Positions 48,828 to 64,000 of a stretch of 64,000 nucleotides of DNA are shown here, piece by piece; positions within the stretch are counted from its first letter, which is position 1; each line of letters opens with the position of its first letter. This DNA comes from Boswellia sacra (taxonomy: Eukaryota; Streptophyta; Magnoliopsida; Sapindales; Burseraceae). The notes beneath the pieces are model-generated. The model saw only the letters and a list, made by a program, of their open reading frames with translations. It did no database searches and had not been told where the DNA came from. The stretch spans positions 744,001-808,000 of the forward strand of contig SNVD02015884.1 of NCBI GenBank assembly GCA_013180625.2, read 5' to 3'. The translations under genes and the position numbers were made by a program.

Positions 48828-49046
48828 TTGTGTTGTGTGGAAGGACTATTTTATTGCTCACAGCCACTCCACCACCAAGACCTATTCCATCCCCAAATCC
48901 ACCTCCAGCTCCTCCCCAAACCTGAACCACCAGCTAGACTGCCACCAAATCCTCCACCACCACCACCACCACCACCAAGACCTCCTCCATCACTACTACC
49001 AAGTCATGCTCCACCATCTAAACCAGCACCTCCACCACCAAATTAA
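48828..49046 (+). pseudogene. Proline-rich remnant with (CCACCA)n run
   Basis: One frame reads KPEPPARLPPNPPPPPP and a further RPPPSLLPSHAPPSKPAPPP to a stop at 49044-49046. The better Pro frame at the 5' side (TPPPRPIPSPNPPPAPP) is offset and ends in a stop, so a frameshift separates them. No signal peptide or promoter seen. Possibly a decayed hydroxyproline-rich protein exon. Confidence 0.3.
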
Positions 49047-49078
49047 CCAATAACCCAAGTCCAACTGCTCCCTATGAT

Positions 49079-50225
49079 CACATTATTTGGTACAACTTTC
49101 TAATTCTTTTGTAGACGACCAGGTGAAAAGCACATTCTTATACTAGAAACTGTTGGCTGGAACAGCCCAATACATGTAATAGAAATGTATTCATTTGACT
49201 GTTTTATAAAAAGATGACTAAACTAAATAATGTTAAGACTTAAAAGCTTTAAGTTATTGTGCAAGTTCGACTATGTTTCTAAACTTGTACTGTGTTTAGT
49301 TACATACAAGATCTCTCCAACCCATATTTGTGTAATTTCATATGCCATTTGATTGTTATAATCTCACAACCCTGTGAAATTTATCGATGGTGAGGATGAT
49401 ACTTCAGCCATGCCATTTGACTGCGAAAGAGATAATAACAAATCCTAACACCGCCCGGCCTGCCATTCTAATCCTGTTCTTTTCACTTTTCAGGATTTGC
49501 TTCCTGGAAATTGCTTTTGGGGTGGAGATTGTCAAGTTGTCATCACCACTCTTGAGATTTTTTCGTGACCCAATACGCTAAATAAGGCTTCAATTTTCAA
49601 TTTTTCCACGAATCAAGTGCTACATATTCAACCACTGGTCATCCAAGCCACTAATTTAGTAATAATATTTCTATTTAAAAATTTTTCACCTTAGCAAGGG
49701 GAAAATACTCAAAAGAAAACTACCTTGTAACCCTTTTTTAAAAATAAATCCAAATATTAATTATATTCAGACTCTCATCGTTTTCGGGATACATTCCAAC
49801 ATTTCTCTGCACGTGGGCCTAACTGGGCTTGATGTTACATAAAAAGTTGGATTCATTGCAATAATAGTGAAATTGATTTATTTTTGTCATATAAAATGTT
49901 TTTAATTAATTACTTAACCTAAATTCAACTCAAAAGGTTAAAATAGTTTTTTTTTAATAAGTTGTTAGACGAATTAAAAGAGTACATAGTTGATAAGTAT
50001 CTAACTCAAGAGTCATCGGTTTTCACTGGTTAGCTCATTAGATCATCAAATCATCTTCTTCAAACAAATTGATTTGGTATATGCTTATCAAACCATCAAG
50101 TGTAGTGGGAGGGCGTTCGACAGCTCGTCTCGTTGGGTCGGACAAGTGTTTCATCTAACACATTAATAACAATTAGGTTAAGTAACTAAAAAAAAAATAA
50201 AAATAGGGTTTTGTCAAATTTCAAA
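49079..50225. repeat. Duplicated intergenic block, copy B
   Basis: Partner of 45916-47530; shorter because it lacks the MITE and some flanking AT-rich sequence. Confidence 0.85.
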
Positions 50226-50464
50226 ATAACGCATCCCAACTTTGATTATTTCCTCTTATTTCAATAAAATCTTCATGGTTAAGCCCAACAGAAAATTCAA
50301 ATGGGCCACAAATATCAGCCCAACAAACCATTATTGGGCTGGACTCACAGTCGAGGAGGACTTTTAAAATCCTCCCGACCCGGGTCCTCTGCTAATCACT
50401 ATAAATGCTTCAAAGCAAACCTTCCTGCCTCCCTGACTACCATCCTCACTCTCAACCGGCACCA

Positions 50465-50499
50465 TTTTGGCGGGAAAAACAGTGATTTTTGGCGGGAAG
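50465..50499 (+). promoter_or_regulatory. Two tandem E2F-type sites
   Basis: TTTTGGCGGGAAAA (50465-50478) and TTTTTGGCGGGAAG (50486-50499) are both full matches to the E2F consensus, 21 bases apart and 30-64 bases before the MSI start codon. Paired E2F sites suggest S-phase expression, as expected for a CAF-1/RBBP4-type histone chaperone. Confidence 0.75.
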
Positions 50500-50528
50500 A
50501 CAGCAGAAGCACAATCTACAACTCACAA

Positions 50529-56650
<6,122 letters not shown>

Positions 56651-58425
56651 TCAGGGAGCTGGTCCGTGTCCCAGCCTATGCTAACTGAGTTTTCGATTAT
56701 GTTCATCTTATGTGCTATATCAAATTCATGACTGATACTTTCAAAATGCTTTTAATCATGGAAGTATACAACTTGTCGACTTTGACTCTTCAATTTTTAT
56801 TTTCTTTCTTGTTTGCCTTTTCTCTTGGGGCCAAAATTAGTGAATTTATGATTTCGAGTCTTGAATGGAGACCACAGTGGAGCAAGAAAGCTAGAAAATA
56901 GCTTTGACACAACGAAGCAGTGATACGACAGCATTAACTTTAAGGGCGGTGGCTCCCATATCAAAAGCAGAGTATTTTTTGTGGTGGTTGTTGGGTCTTA
57001 TGATAGGTTCTTTTCAAGTATCTTCCATGATGGTCCCTTCCCCTAGCAGATTGCATCTTTCCATTGGTCCCTTGTATTAACGTGTAGGCATGGCTTTGAA
57101 GAATCTGAATTTTGACATAGAAAGGGCTGTCAGTGGTCTTGGTCCGTGGAATTGTCACAGGAGAAAGAGAGATTTTCTACATTTACTTGCGTGAGAAAGA
57201 GGATAGAAGGACAACTTAATCAATTTTCAAAGTTGGCAACGGGAACTTTTAATAATAGCGTTGATTATTGGAAGAAAATGATCATCTTATTTGTTTCTTT
57301 GTGTTAAGAATCACGATTGTGATGCTTCAACAACCTTTCGAACCTACTTGCTGGGCAAGTGTTCTCGTTTTAATTAATAAAATCATTTCTTGATAAATAA
57401 GGTATATCCAGGAAAACGCCATGTATTATGGCTCATTTCCACTAGAAATAAAAATCACTCACGTTAATTATCCATAAAATCGCTTCCCTATCAACCAAAA
57501 CCAAGGAATGCAAAATAAACTTATTATTGTAAGGCAATCTGCCAGAATTAATTCAAAATCCACTCAGGAAGTTCGTCATCCAAACATATATTTTACTTTT
57601 TGTTTGTTTTGTTTTGTTTTGCGGGGAACAAGAACAACGGCAGTAGGAGAAAGGCAACAGAAAAGACCTTAATCTCCCCCTTGTTTGTGCCCCAACTATC
57701 GTGAGAAGACCCCATTCCTAACTTGACAGGGTAGTTGCATTTATGCTTCCTTCTTGACAAAAATGCAGGCATCCTCTACTAAGCAAAATTCTGGAGTGCA
57801 AACTCTGATATTGGGAATGAGATATAACTCCTTCACGGCTTAGACTACTGAAACATCAATCAGAGGCACCCCACCTCCCTAAATTCTGTAATTCATGAAT
57901 CAAGAACTGATATAGCTTAGACAAAGAATATATAATAACCTATCCAAAATTTAACGTGCAGAACGGAGGGAAAGAAAAGCTTCCACATAAGCACAAACCA
58001 ACATTGAAGAAGAAATGGCGCAGCAAACGATTAACAGAAGCAATTGAAATATTAATGTTATCATCATGAAATTTTAGAAAGTAACGAGGTTCGGGATTTT
58101 GCCAGTTGATTCTTCTAGAAAATAGAAAACCAGAAAGTTGGTTTCTACTCGCACTCTGCTAGCTCCGGACCCATTAATTTCCCGCTTTACAAAACATTTC
58201 TAGACTTGGACCATAAACCAACCAAACAAGCATGATGAAAATCCAACTAAAGATGAGACACAATATAAACCAGCCAAGCCAGCTTGAAGAACCCAACAGA
58301 GGGGTAAAGGGGAAAAAATGAAACATAAAATAAAAACACAAAGCAACCTGGGCAAGTGGATGCTGCAGCTTGACGAAACTACTTTATTGCAAGACAATAT
58401 GTACCCTTGAGACTTAGGATGCCAT
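56651..58425. other. MSI and bZIP 3' ends, convergent intergene
   Basis: Probable MSI 3' UTR, then AT-rich sequence and the bZIP 3' UTR. The two genes are tail to tail. No additional exon is supported. Confidence 0.5.
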
Positions 58426-59943
58426 CTAATTTGCTCTTCCACCTGCTGTTGCTGCACGAGTCCCTCCTAAAAGAAGAGAACAATAAGGCTGAGATCAGAG
58501 TCAAGAAAATGATGTTGAGCACGAAGTTGCACAAGCTTTAACAATGTATGCAATAGCGTTGCCTGGGATGGTATTATTGAGAACAAAAAGAACATGCAAG
58601 ATTACTATATAAGTAACATGATAAAAATAACATGCAAAACATCCATTCAAAAGAATTCCCTATCCCTCAATCAAAGTTATGCACTTCTCCGACCAACCAA
58701 CCATTCTAGACTTGAGAAACAATTAACAAGTCACCATTGTATCAATATATATATATATATATATATATATGACAGCAACAAAGCAAGTAGCAACCACATA
58801 GAAAACTTCCATCAAGGTTTCTAGCAACTTTTGAGAATCCTTCACAACTAAACTATATCAGTTAACTTGGCGAATAATTTTTGCATGTACCATACTACTT
58901 AAATTCATTCACGTATGCAGAATAAAAATGCTATCAGAGTTGGTGAAATGTTAATTAAAAATCCAGCTTGTCAAAAGTCCAAGACTCAATTACTAAGATA
59001 CAACTTGAATGTGAGACAAACAGCAGGTAATCAGGTCGTGAAAATGATTAATAGAAAAGTTAAGTAAATCTTATATTAAAGAACTAAATTAATCAAGTTA
59101 ACTATCCTACATCCATCCTATTGATAAACTCAAAAATAAAATGACAATCAAAGTTTCACCTCTTCGCTTATTTGTGGCAGAAGAGTTGATATTGGTGGCT
59201 ACATTCCCAGCTTCGCAACCAGAAAACTCCTTAACCCCAGAATTTTGATTTGCCGCACATTGAAGGTTCTCAAATTCACAACCATTAAACTCTTGGCCAT
59301 TCAATGTCATGTCTTCTCCATTTTTACCATCCAATCCGGGGTGAAGACAATAAACCTCATTGTTACACTGCATATTACATGGATTCACCACGTACGCTCC
59401 AGCCATATGTGAATTAGGCAAATTAATGTTATTGACTGATTTCTGATAAGGGAAAGATCCAATCTCCCCTTCAATCCTCCCCCGAATGTCCACAAGTAAA
59501 CATTTAAGCCTTGCAATTTCCGCCTCCAATGCAGCCTGACCCTGCAACCTCTTCAATAACTGCTGATTCACTGCTCTCAATCTCACAACTTCATCCTCCA
59601 ATGATGCTGCCCTCGCCTTCTTTTTTTCCCTATACTTCCTAACAGCTTCACGGTTACCCAAGGGGCGCTTCTTTGATGTCTTTTCAGTAGACTCAGCAGT
59701 GTCATCAGTCGACACCTTATCCTCACTCGGGGGAGCCACAATTTTGGTATGCACATGAAAACAAGTGTGTGTATGCGAGGAGTCGGGTCCCGGTGGGTTG
59801 CAAGTGTGTGTGTGAGTGCAAGCATGAGTATCCTTTAAAAGTTCATCAAAGAAACTGTCCATTGAGCAACTGCTTGGAATCTCACCCATGTTTGTACCTG
59901 CAAACACTTCTTGGTGCGAGAAATCAAGCTCCCCGTCATCCAT
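58426..59943 (-). CDS. bZIP23: Group F bZIP zinc-deficiency factor (bZIP19/bZIP23-like)
   Basis: Transcription factor that senses cellular zinc and activates ZIP transporter genes when zinc is low. Exons 59943-59160 and 58466-58426 (AAGAG|GTGAAA ... TTTTAG|GAGGG) join in phase to 274 residues. The N-terminal Cys/His-rich zinc-sensor motif lies at 40-66: HACTHTHTCNPPGP and HTHTCFHVHTK, with all Cys and His present. The basic region NREAVRKYREKKKAR (97-111) has the N-x7-R signature, and the leucine zipper follows (about 115-160). The sequence then has FPYQK and NPCNMQCN. The end KRRGGTRAA compares with the Arabidopsis type. A GCGGGTGAG site near 60590 suggests a 5' UTR intron. Whether it is the 19 or 23 orthologue is not decided. 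Confidence 0.95.
58746..58770. repeat. (TA)n microsatellite in bZIP intron
   Basis: About 12 TA units inside the single intron of the coding region. Confidence 0.9.
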
Positions 59944-61388
59944 TAGAAGTACAGGATGACGAGAAATCCAGTGAAGTCACGCTAAATTAGTGATTTTGAC
60001 CCCGAATTTGCAAAGATTGACCCCCAAACACCAATAAAGTTGAGATCTTGAAAGTAACCCAGATAACAATTTGAGCTCAATTATCTTTCAGGATAAATCT
60101 TAGCAACATCCAGCGCAGAAACTATGAACACAGAAATACCAACAAACACCTTAGTTTTTTAAATAGTAAAACAAAAATTGAATCAAAACCCTAATGACAA
60201 ACTAGCAAAAACACAATAAAAAAACAAACAAAAATTGGTAAATTCAGCTTAACCCAGATGAGATATCAAATCAAAGACGATTAAAAAAAAAAACTTATAA
60301 AATTCAAAATCGAAACTTTACCTCAAAAAAGTCATAACCTTTACAGAAAACCCAAATCTCGAAATCAAAAGAGCAATTCCATGCAATTAAAGAGAGGCAA
60401 ACATGATAGTATGAAAACTGAAACCCTAGAAACAAAAGATGGGTTTTATGCAAGTAAAAAACTGATATTTTTTTCTTTTATACTTACAGAAGAGAATATT
60501 ACTATTACTAAAAAAAACCCTAAAAATATTTTTAAAAATACAAAAGCAAGTGGCAACATTTGATGGTTAAAAACAAAGAATGAACTCACCCGCGCAGAGC
60601 CATTGGTTCACACAGAGAGATGCCAATTTCCACAGACTTTCCCTCTCAAAAAAATTGGCTTTTCTTGCTTTCAATTTATAGGTACTTGAGGGACTCGTAG
60701 AAAATTATTAAATTACTTTCGGGGAAATTATAAGTTGCTTGTCGCCTCATTGTACGGCGCGTTCATGTTGGTCCTGGTACACACAAGTGATACAGAAACG
60801 TAAGAATATTCTATTTTAGCAGTGACTCTCTATATGATCCAAAATCGAGACTATACGTCGTCGTTTGATAAGTGAAAATGATGGCGTGGTCCTAGAAAAC
60901 AAAAAGTGGAGATGTTTATTATTATTTTTGGTTTTATCATATTAAATTTTGTTTAAATAAAATAAAAATACTTTTCACTTTTCGGGATTCAAAAGGTATC
61001 CTTTAATTAATTCATAAAGAATAGTAAAGGGAAATATTGAAGAAAGAATTAGGCTGCGTAATATAAGCTTGTGACAGCGCACGTTTTCACATAATGAATT
61101 AATTAATTGATCCATAAGGTTAAATTAAATAAATCAAGAGATTATTATAGTTTATGGAGAAAACTAAGAAGACAACAGTGATCATAATTCGACACTGTTT
61201 CTAAGAACCTGTTCTTTATGTTTCTTTGAAACGCTCATAATTAAAACGGACATTTCTAGAAATGACAATAATATATAAGACAACATTCTTTTTAATTGGT
61301 AAAAGTGTTTGATTGTGACTAGGTTTTGAGCCTTTTGGAAATTTCATTTTTAGCCGCAAATTAGTTTTAAAACATTTATTATCTATTA
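59944..61388. other. bZIP 5' region and intergene
   Basis: Up to about 60620 this is probably bZIP 5' UTR plus a leader intron (donor-like GCGGGTGAGTT at about 60584-60594 on the minus strand). Beyond it is AT-rich intergenic DNA with no frame. Confidence 0.4.
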
Positions 61389-62000
61389 AAGATGACAAAA
61401 ACCTGGAAGCAGGTCGGAGATCTCAATCCTCGACCTCTACCTTGACATGGGATTTAAATCTTCGACCCGAGAATTTTCGAGGTTGAGGAATTCAATGCCC
61501 AAACCTAGGGTTCTTTTTTTTTTTTTTCTGTATGTAATCATCAATATGGTACTTATATTAATTTTCTCATTTATGTGCAAAAGTTAAGCTTTGCTTGGCG
61601 GTATCTTGGGCGCGTTGATCTCGCCACTTTGCCTGTGCCTTGCTTTATGTCTCTTTTGATATTATTTGATAATTAAAATTTGGTTTGGACTTAGGCTTAG
61701 GCTCACACAATTACACTTGTTTGGGCATTAAATACGAGCTTTAGTCTGGGGTGGAATTTTTAGATTTGGTTTGAGCCTTAATAAAATTGCAAAGTAATTC
61801 ATTTAAATTATGCATTATTGATTATTTTGGGCTGGGGTCGAGCCAGAGAACATGATCCTTGGCCCGTGCGTGGCCTTGGATAGTCCCCAAATTTCTACTC
61901 CCCATGCTCAGCTTGATTCCGCGGAATTTCAGGCAATTCTCCAAGTGTTGCCAAGCCAGGGATCCAGGTTCCCAGTCCCGTCCAAGTATTTTTGTCATCC
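61389..62000. mobile_element. Non-autonomous DNA transposon with short inverted ends
   Basis: Left end AAGATGACAAAAACCTGG and right end CCAAGTATTTTTGTCATCC are inverted relatives sharing GATGACAAAAA. CTATTA flanks both sides (61383-61388 and 62001-62006) as a target duplication. The interior is GC-richer with GACCCGAGAATTTTCGAGG-like words and no transposase. The GATGACAAA end suggests a hAT-like family, but 6 bp is short for hAT. Confidence 0.6.
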
Positions 62001-62273
62001 CTATTATAAATATAGTTTTTAACGTATATTTAAAAGATATGATTGTTTAATTATCTTGAAAAGTTTTGGTTAGCACACATTTGATATTGATACATGAAAA
62101 GAGAAGAAAATAATTATGAATTATGATGTTCGACCCACATATATTATTTAAACAAAGACACATGAAGAGATAGATATATAATCTCTTGAATGTTAATTAA
62201 TTAATTTCTAAAATAAAAATTGATTTTTGTAGTTAGAAACTCTCAATTTTCATATAGAAGTAGTTGCAACGAA

Positions 62274-62296
62274 AATAATAATAATAATAATAATAA
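62274..62296. repeat. (AAT)n microsatellite
   Basis: About seven AAT units. Confidence 0.9.
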
Positions 62297-62662
62297 GATA
62301 AAGGCGGGAAAGTGATGAACTGAGTTAATTAATCTGAATTCATCTCGTATTTGAAAACTCTATCTATATTATAGATAGCTTCAACTTTACGTACGTAACA
62401 TATATAAATTTGTTTAATCTAATTTTCCTCTTACATGCACTCTTGAAGCTCTCAGGAAAAAAAAAAAATAATAACAAGAAAAATTAAAAAATCTCTCAAA
62501 GAGCATACAGAACTGTTCACATATCTAGGCATGCAAGCACCCGATCGAGATTTTTGACTTTGTTTTGTTCGGCTTATCGTAGTTACTTGTCGAGTTTTGA
62601 TGATCATTTGATTTTTTACAAACTTCTGTGCTGATTCTGTTGATTATCATCAAAGATATCAA

Positions 62663-63654
62663 TGGCGAGGTGCATGAAGTTCCCTCCACAAGGATATATA
62701 CATGCGGAATGGAGTGAGCGGGGACGCTGTTTTGCAACTGATTAAGGTTTGTTTTCTGCAATTTTAGCCGTCTCATGACTGCTATAAATGGAGTTAGATA
62801 TACCCTTTTGTTGAAAATTTATACTATACACACTACAAGAAATCCCCTTTAATATTTCACAACATTTGAAATATGTATTCACCGTTTTTAGTGCAACTTA
62901 CGTCCTTGTGTTTTGAAGGGGACGAGAGAGGAGAGAGCGGCGGCCAAGAAGAGGATGAAGAAGGAGAAAAGGAGGAGAAAGAAAGAGGAAGAGGAGGCGA
63001 AGGAGTTGAAGGAGAGATCAGGGAGAGCAAGTGTAGTGATGACCATCACAAGCATACGAAGATGATGAAGAAAGTTGAGTTTGATAATCAAATGTTTAAT
63101 GGAGAATGTGAAAACCAATCATTGGAGAGAAGCAGCCTGACCGAGGAGCTTGAGCAGCCTGTGTTTGACAGCTTGTATGACTCCTGGCAGCACCAAAAAC
63201 ATTAAAAAAGAAGAAAGTGCAGAGCTGCCGCTTCATCACTAGAACAGATCGTATTGATCATGAAGTCCAAGAAAAGTCTGATTATTTGCATTGCTCTTTG
63301 CAAACAACCAATTATGAGGCCATTGCTGATTGGAAGGATGAAACAGCTTCAACATCCATGTCCTCCGAAACCTGCTGCTTGCATCACTTTGAATCACAAT
63401 ATAGAGAACTAATTGTGAATTTTGTTCCTCCTCCCATTCAGATTGAGCATCCTGAGTTTGAGGATCAAGAGTGGCTCATTGGGAAGCATCTGTCCACGAG
63501 CAATGTGACTGAAAGTTCAATACCTAATACTTGCAGTGACGATGATTTGCCTCATGGAAGATCTTCACTATACCCATGTGCTCAATATTTGATTCAAGCT
63601 GAGCTGATATCCCCGCTCTGCCATATACAACATTACTCTAAATCTCTTTTTTAA
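62663..63654 (+). pseudogene. Pseudogene of a plant-specific Lys/Glu-rich protein family
   Basis: The start MARCMKFPPQGY matches the family beginning (MSRCFPFPPPGY in memory; members are often named myb-like protein X). After a small insertion the frame shifts to MRNGVSGDAVLQLIK and a donor AAG|GTTTGT at 62746. From an acceptor near 62918 a basic frame reads KKRMKKEKRRRKKEEEEAK. It then shifts to FDNQMFNGECENQSLERSSL, shifts again near 63200 to VPPPIQIEHPEFEDQEWL, and once more near 63605 (where ADIPALPYT replaces the family end). At least four frame breaks make it a pseudogene. Function of the family is unknown. Segment recognition is good, though the family name is not certain. Confidence 0.6.
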
Positions 63655-64000
63655 GTAACTAGTGATAGTCACTTTGTTGCTTTAGAAAAATTGCAGAGGT
63701 AGTTCTATTGGATATCAAACAGTTTGGTTCAATTCATTTCTGTAAAGAAATATTTTATTCACTGTTGCAGCAATCACAATCTTCGGAAGAAATTCTCAAT
63801 TTTCTTTTCCATTTTACACTAAAAATAGAATTATAAGAGGTCCTGTTATTGTTAAGCTTGAAATTTTAATCTTTTCATGATAAACTGATCTATTTAAAAT
63901 ATGTAGGCAATGAGCAGTATCTAACTGTGGACATATATCATTTTCCTAAGCTCCACTAGTTGAAAATTGTCATGCTTATCTCTGTTACAATGCAGACTCT
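63655..64000. other. Sequence after the pseudogene, no gene seen
   Basis: AT-rich, no frame longer than chance; could be its old 3' region. Confidence 0.4.

Overview
The window is nuclear DNA of a flowering plant, most likely a woody eudicot. The genes have many exons with short AT-rich GT-AG introns, the intergenic DNA is AT-rich with (TA)n, (GA)n and (AAT)n microsatellites, and retroelement and MITE debris is common. Protein similarity is highest to eudicot families. A Citrus-like genome is possible, but the sequence alone does not prove it. Gene models were built by hand from splice sites, reading-frame continuity and recalled family sequences; no database search was run.

Layout. 1-3.8 kb: two tandem SKP1-like pseudogenes (-). 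4.56-6.76 kb: a non-autonomous LTR retrotransposon. 7.57-10.48 kb: peroxisomal hydroxypyruvate reductase HPR1 (-), 13 exons. 14.2-16.8 kb: a chloroplast-type NiCoT-family transporter (+). 17.7-28.7 kb: a tandem-duplication complex. Here the transporter and the convergent phosphatidylinositol synthase gene (PIS, -) were copied together, leaving a truncated PIS copy in two pieces, a broken transporter copy and one intact PIS. About 5 kb lodged between the two PIS pieces carries a CEP-type signalling-peptide gene with its signal peptide out of frame. 30.3-31.4 kb: a BOI-like RING E3 ligase (-). 31.7-43.3 kb: gene-poor DNA with repeats and one hairpin locus. 43.65-44.8 kb: a HIPP26-like isoprenylated metallochaperone (+). 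45.9-50.2 kb: a duplicated block with MITE and proline-rich remnants. 50.5-56.65 kb: an MSI2/MSI3-like histone-binding WD40 gene (+), with two E2F-type sites just upstream and an LTR-bearing insertion in intron 4. 58.4-59.9 kb: a bZIP19/bZIP23-like zinc-sensing factor (-). 62.7-63.65 kb: a frameshifted pseudogene of a plant-specific Lys/Glu-rich family (+).

The intact genes are unrelated housekeeping and regulatory functions (photorespiration, phosphoinositide synthesis, chromatin, zinc response, stress metallochaperone). No pathway cluster is evident. The most unusual items are the CEP-like precursor, the transporter/PIS duplication with a readable breakpoint, the retroelement with LTRs in opposite orientation inside an intron of the MSI gene, and the alternative-splicing-prone PTS1 exon of HPR1.
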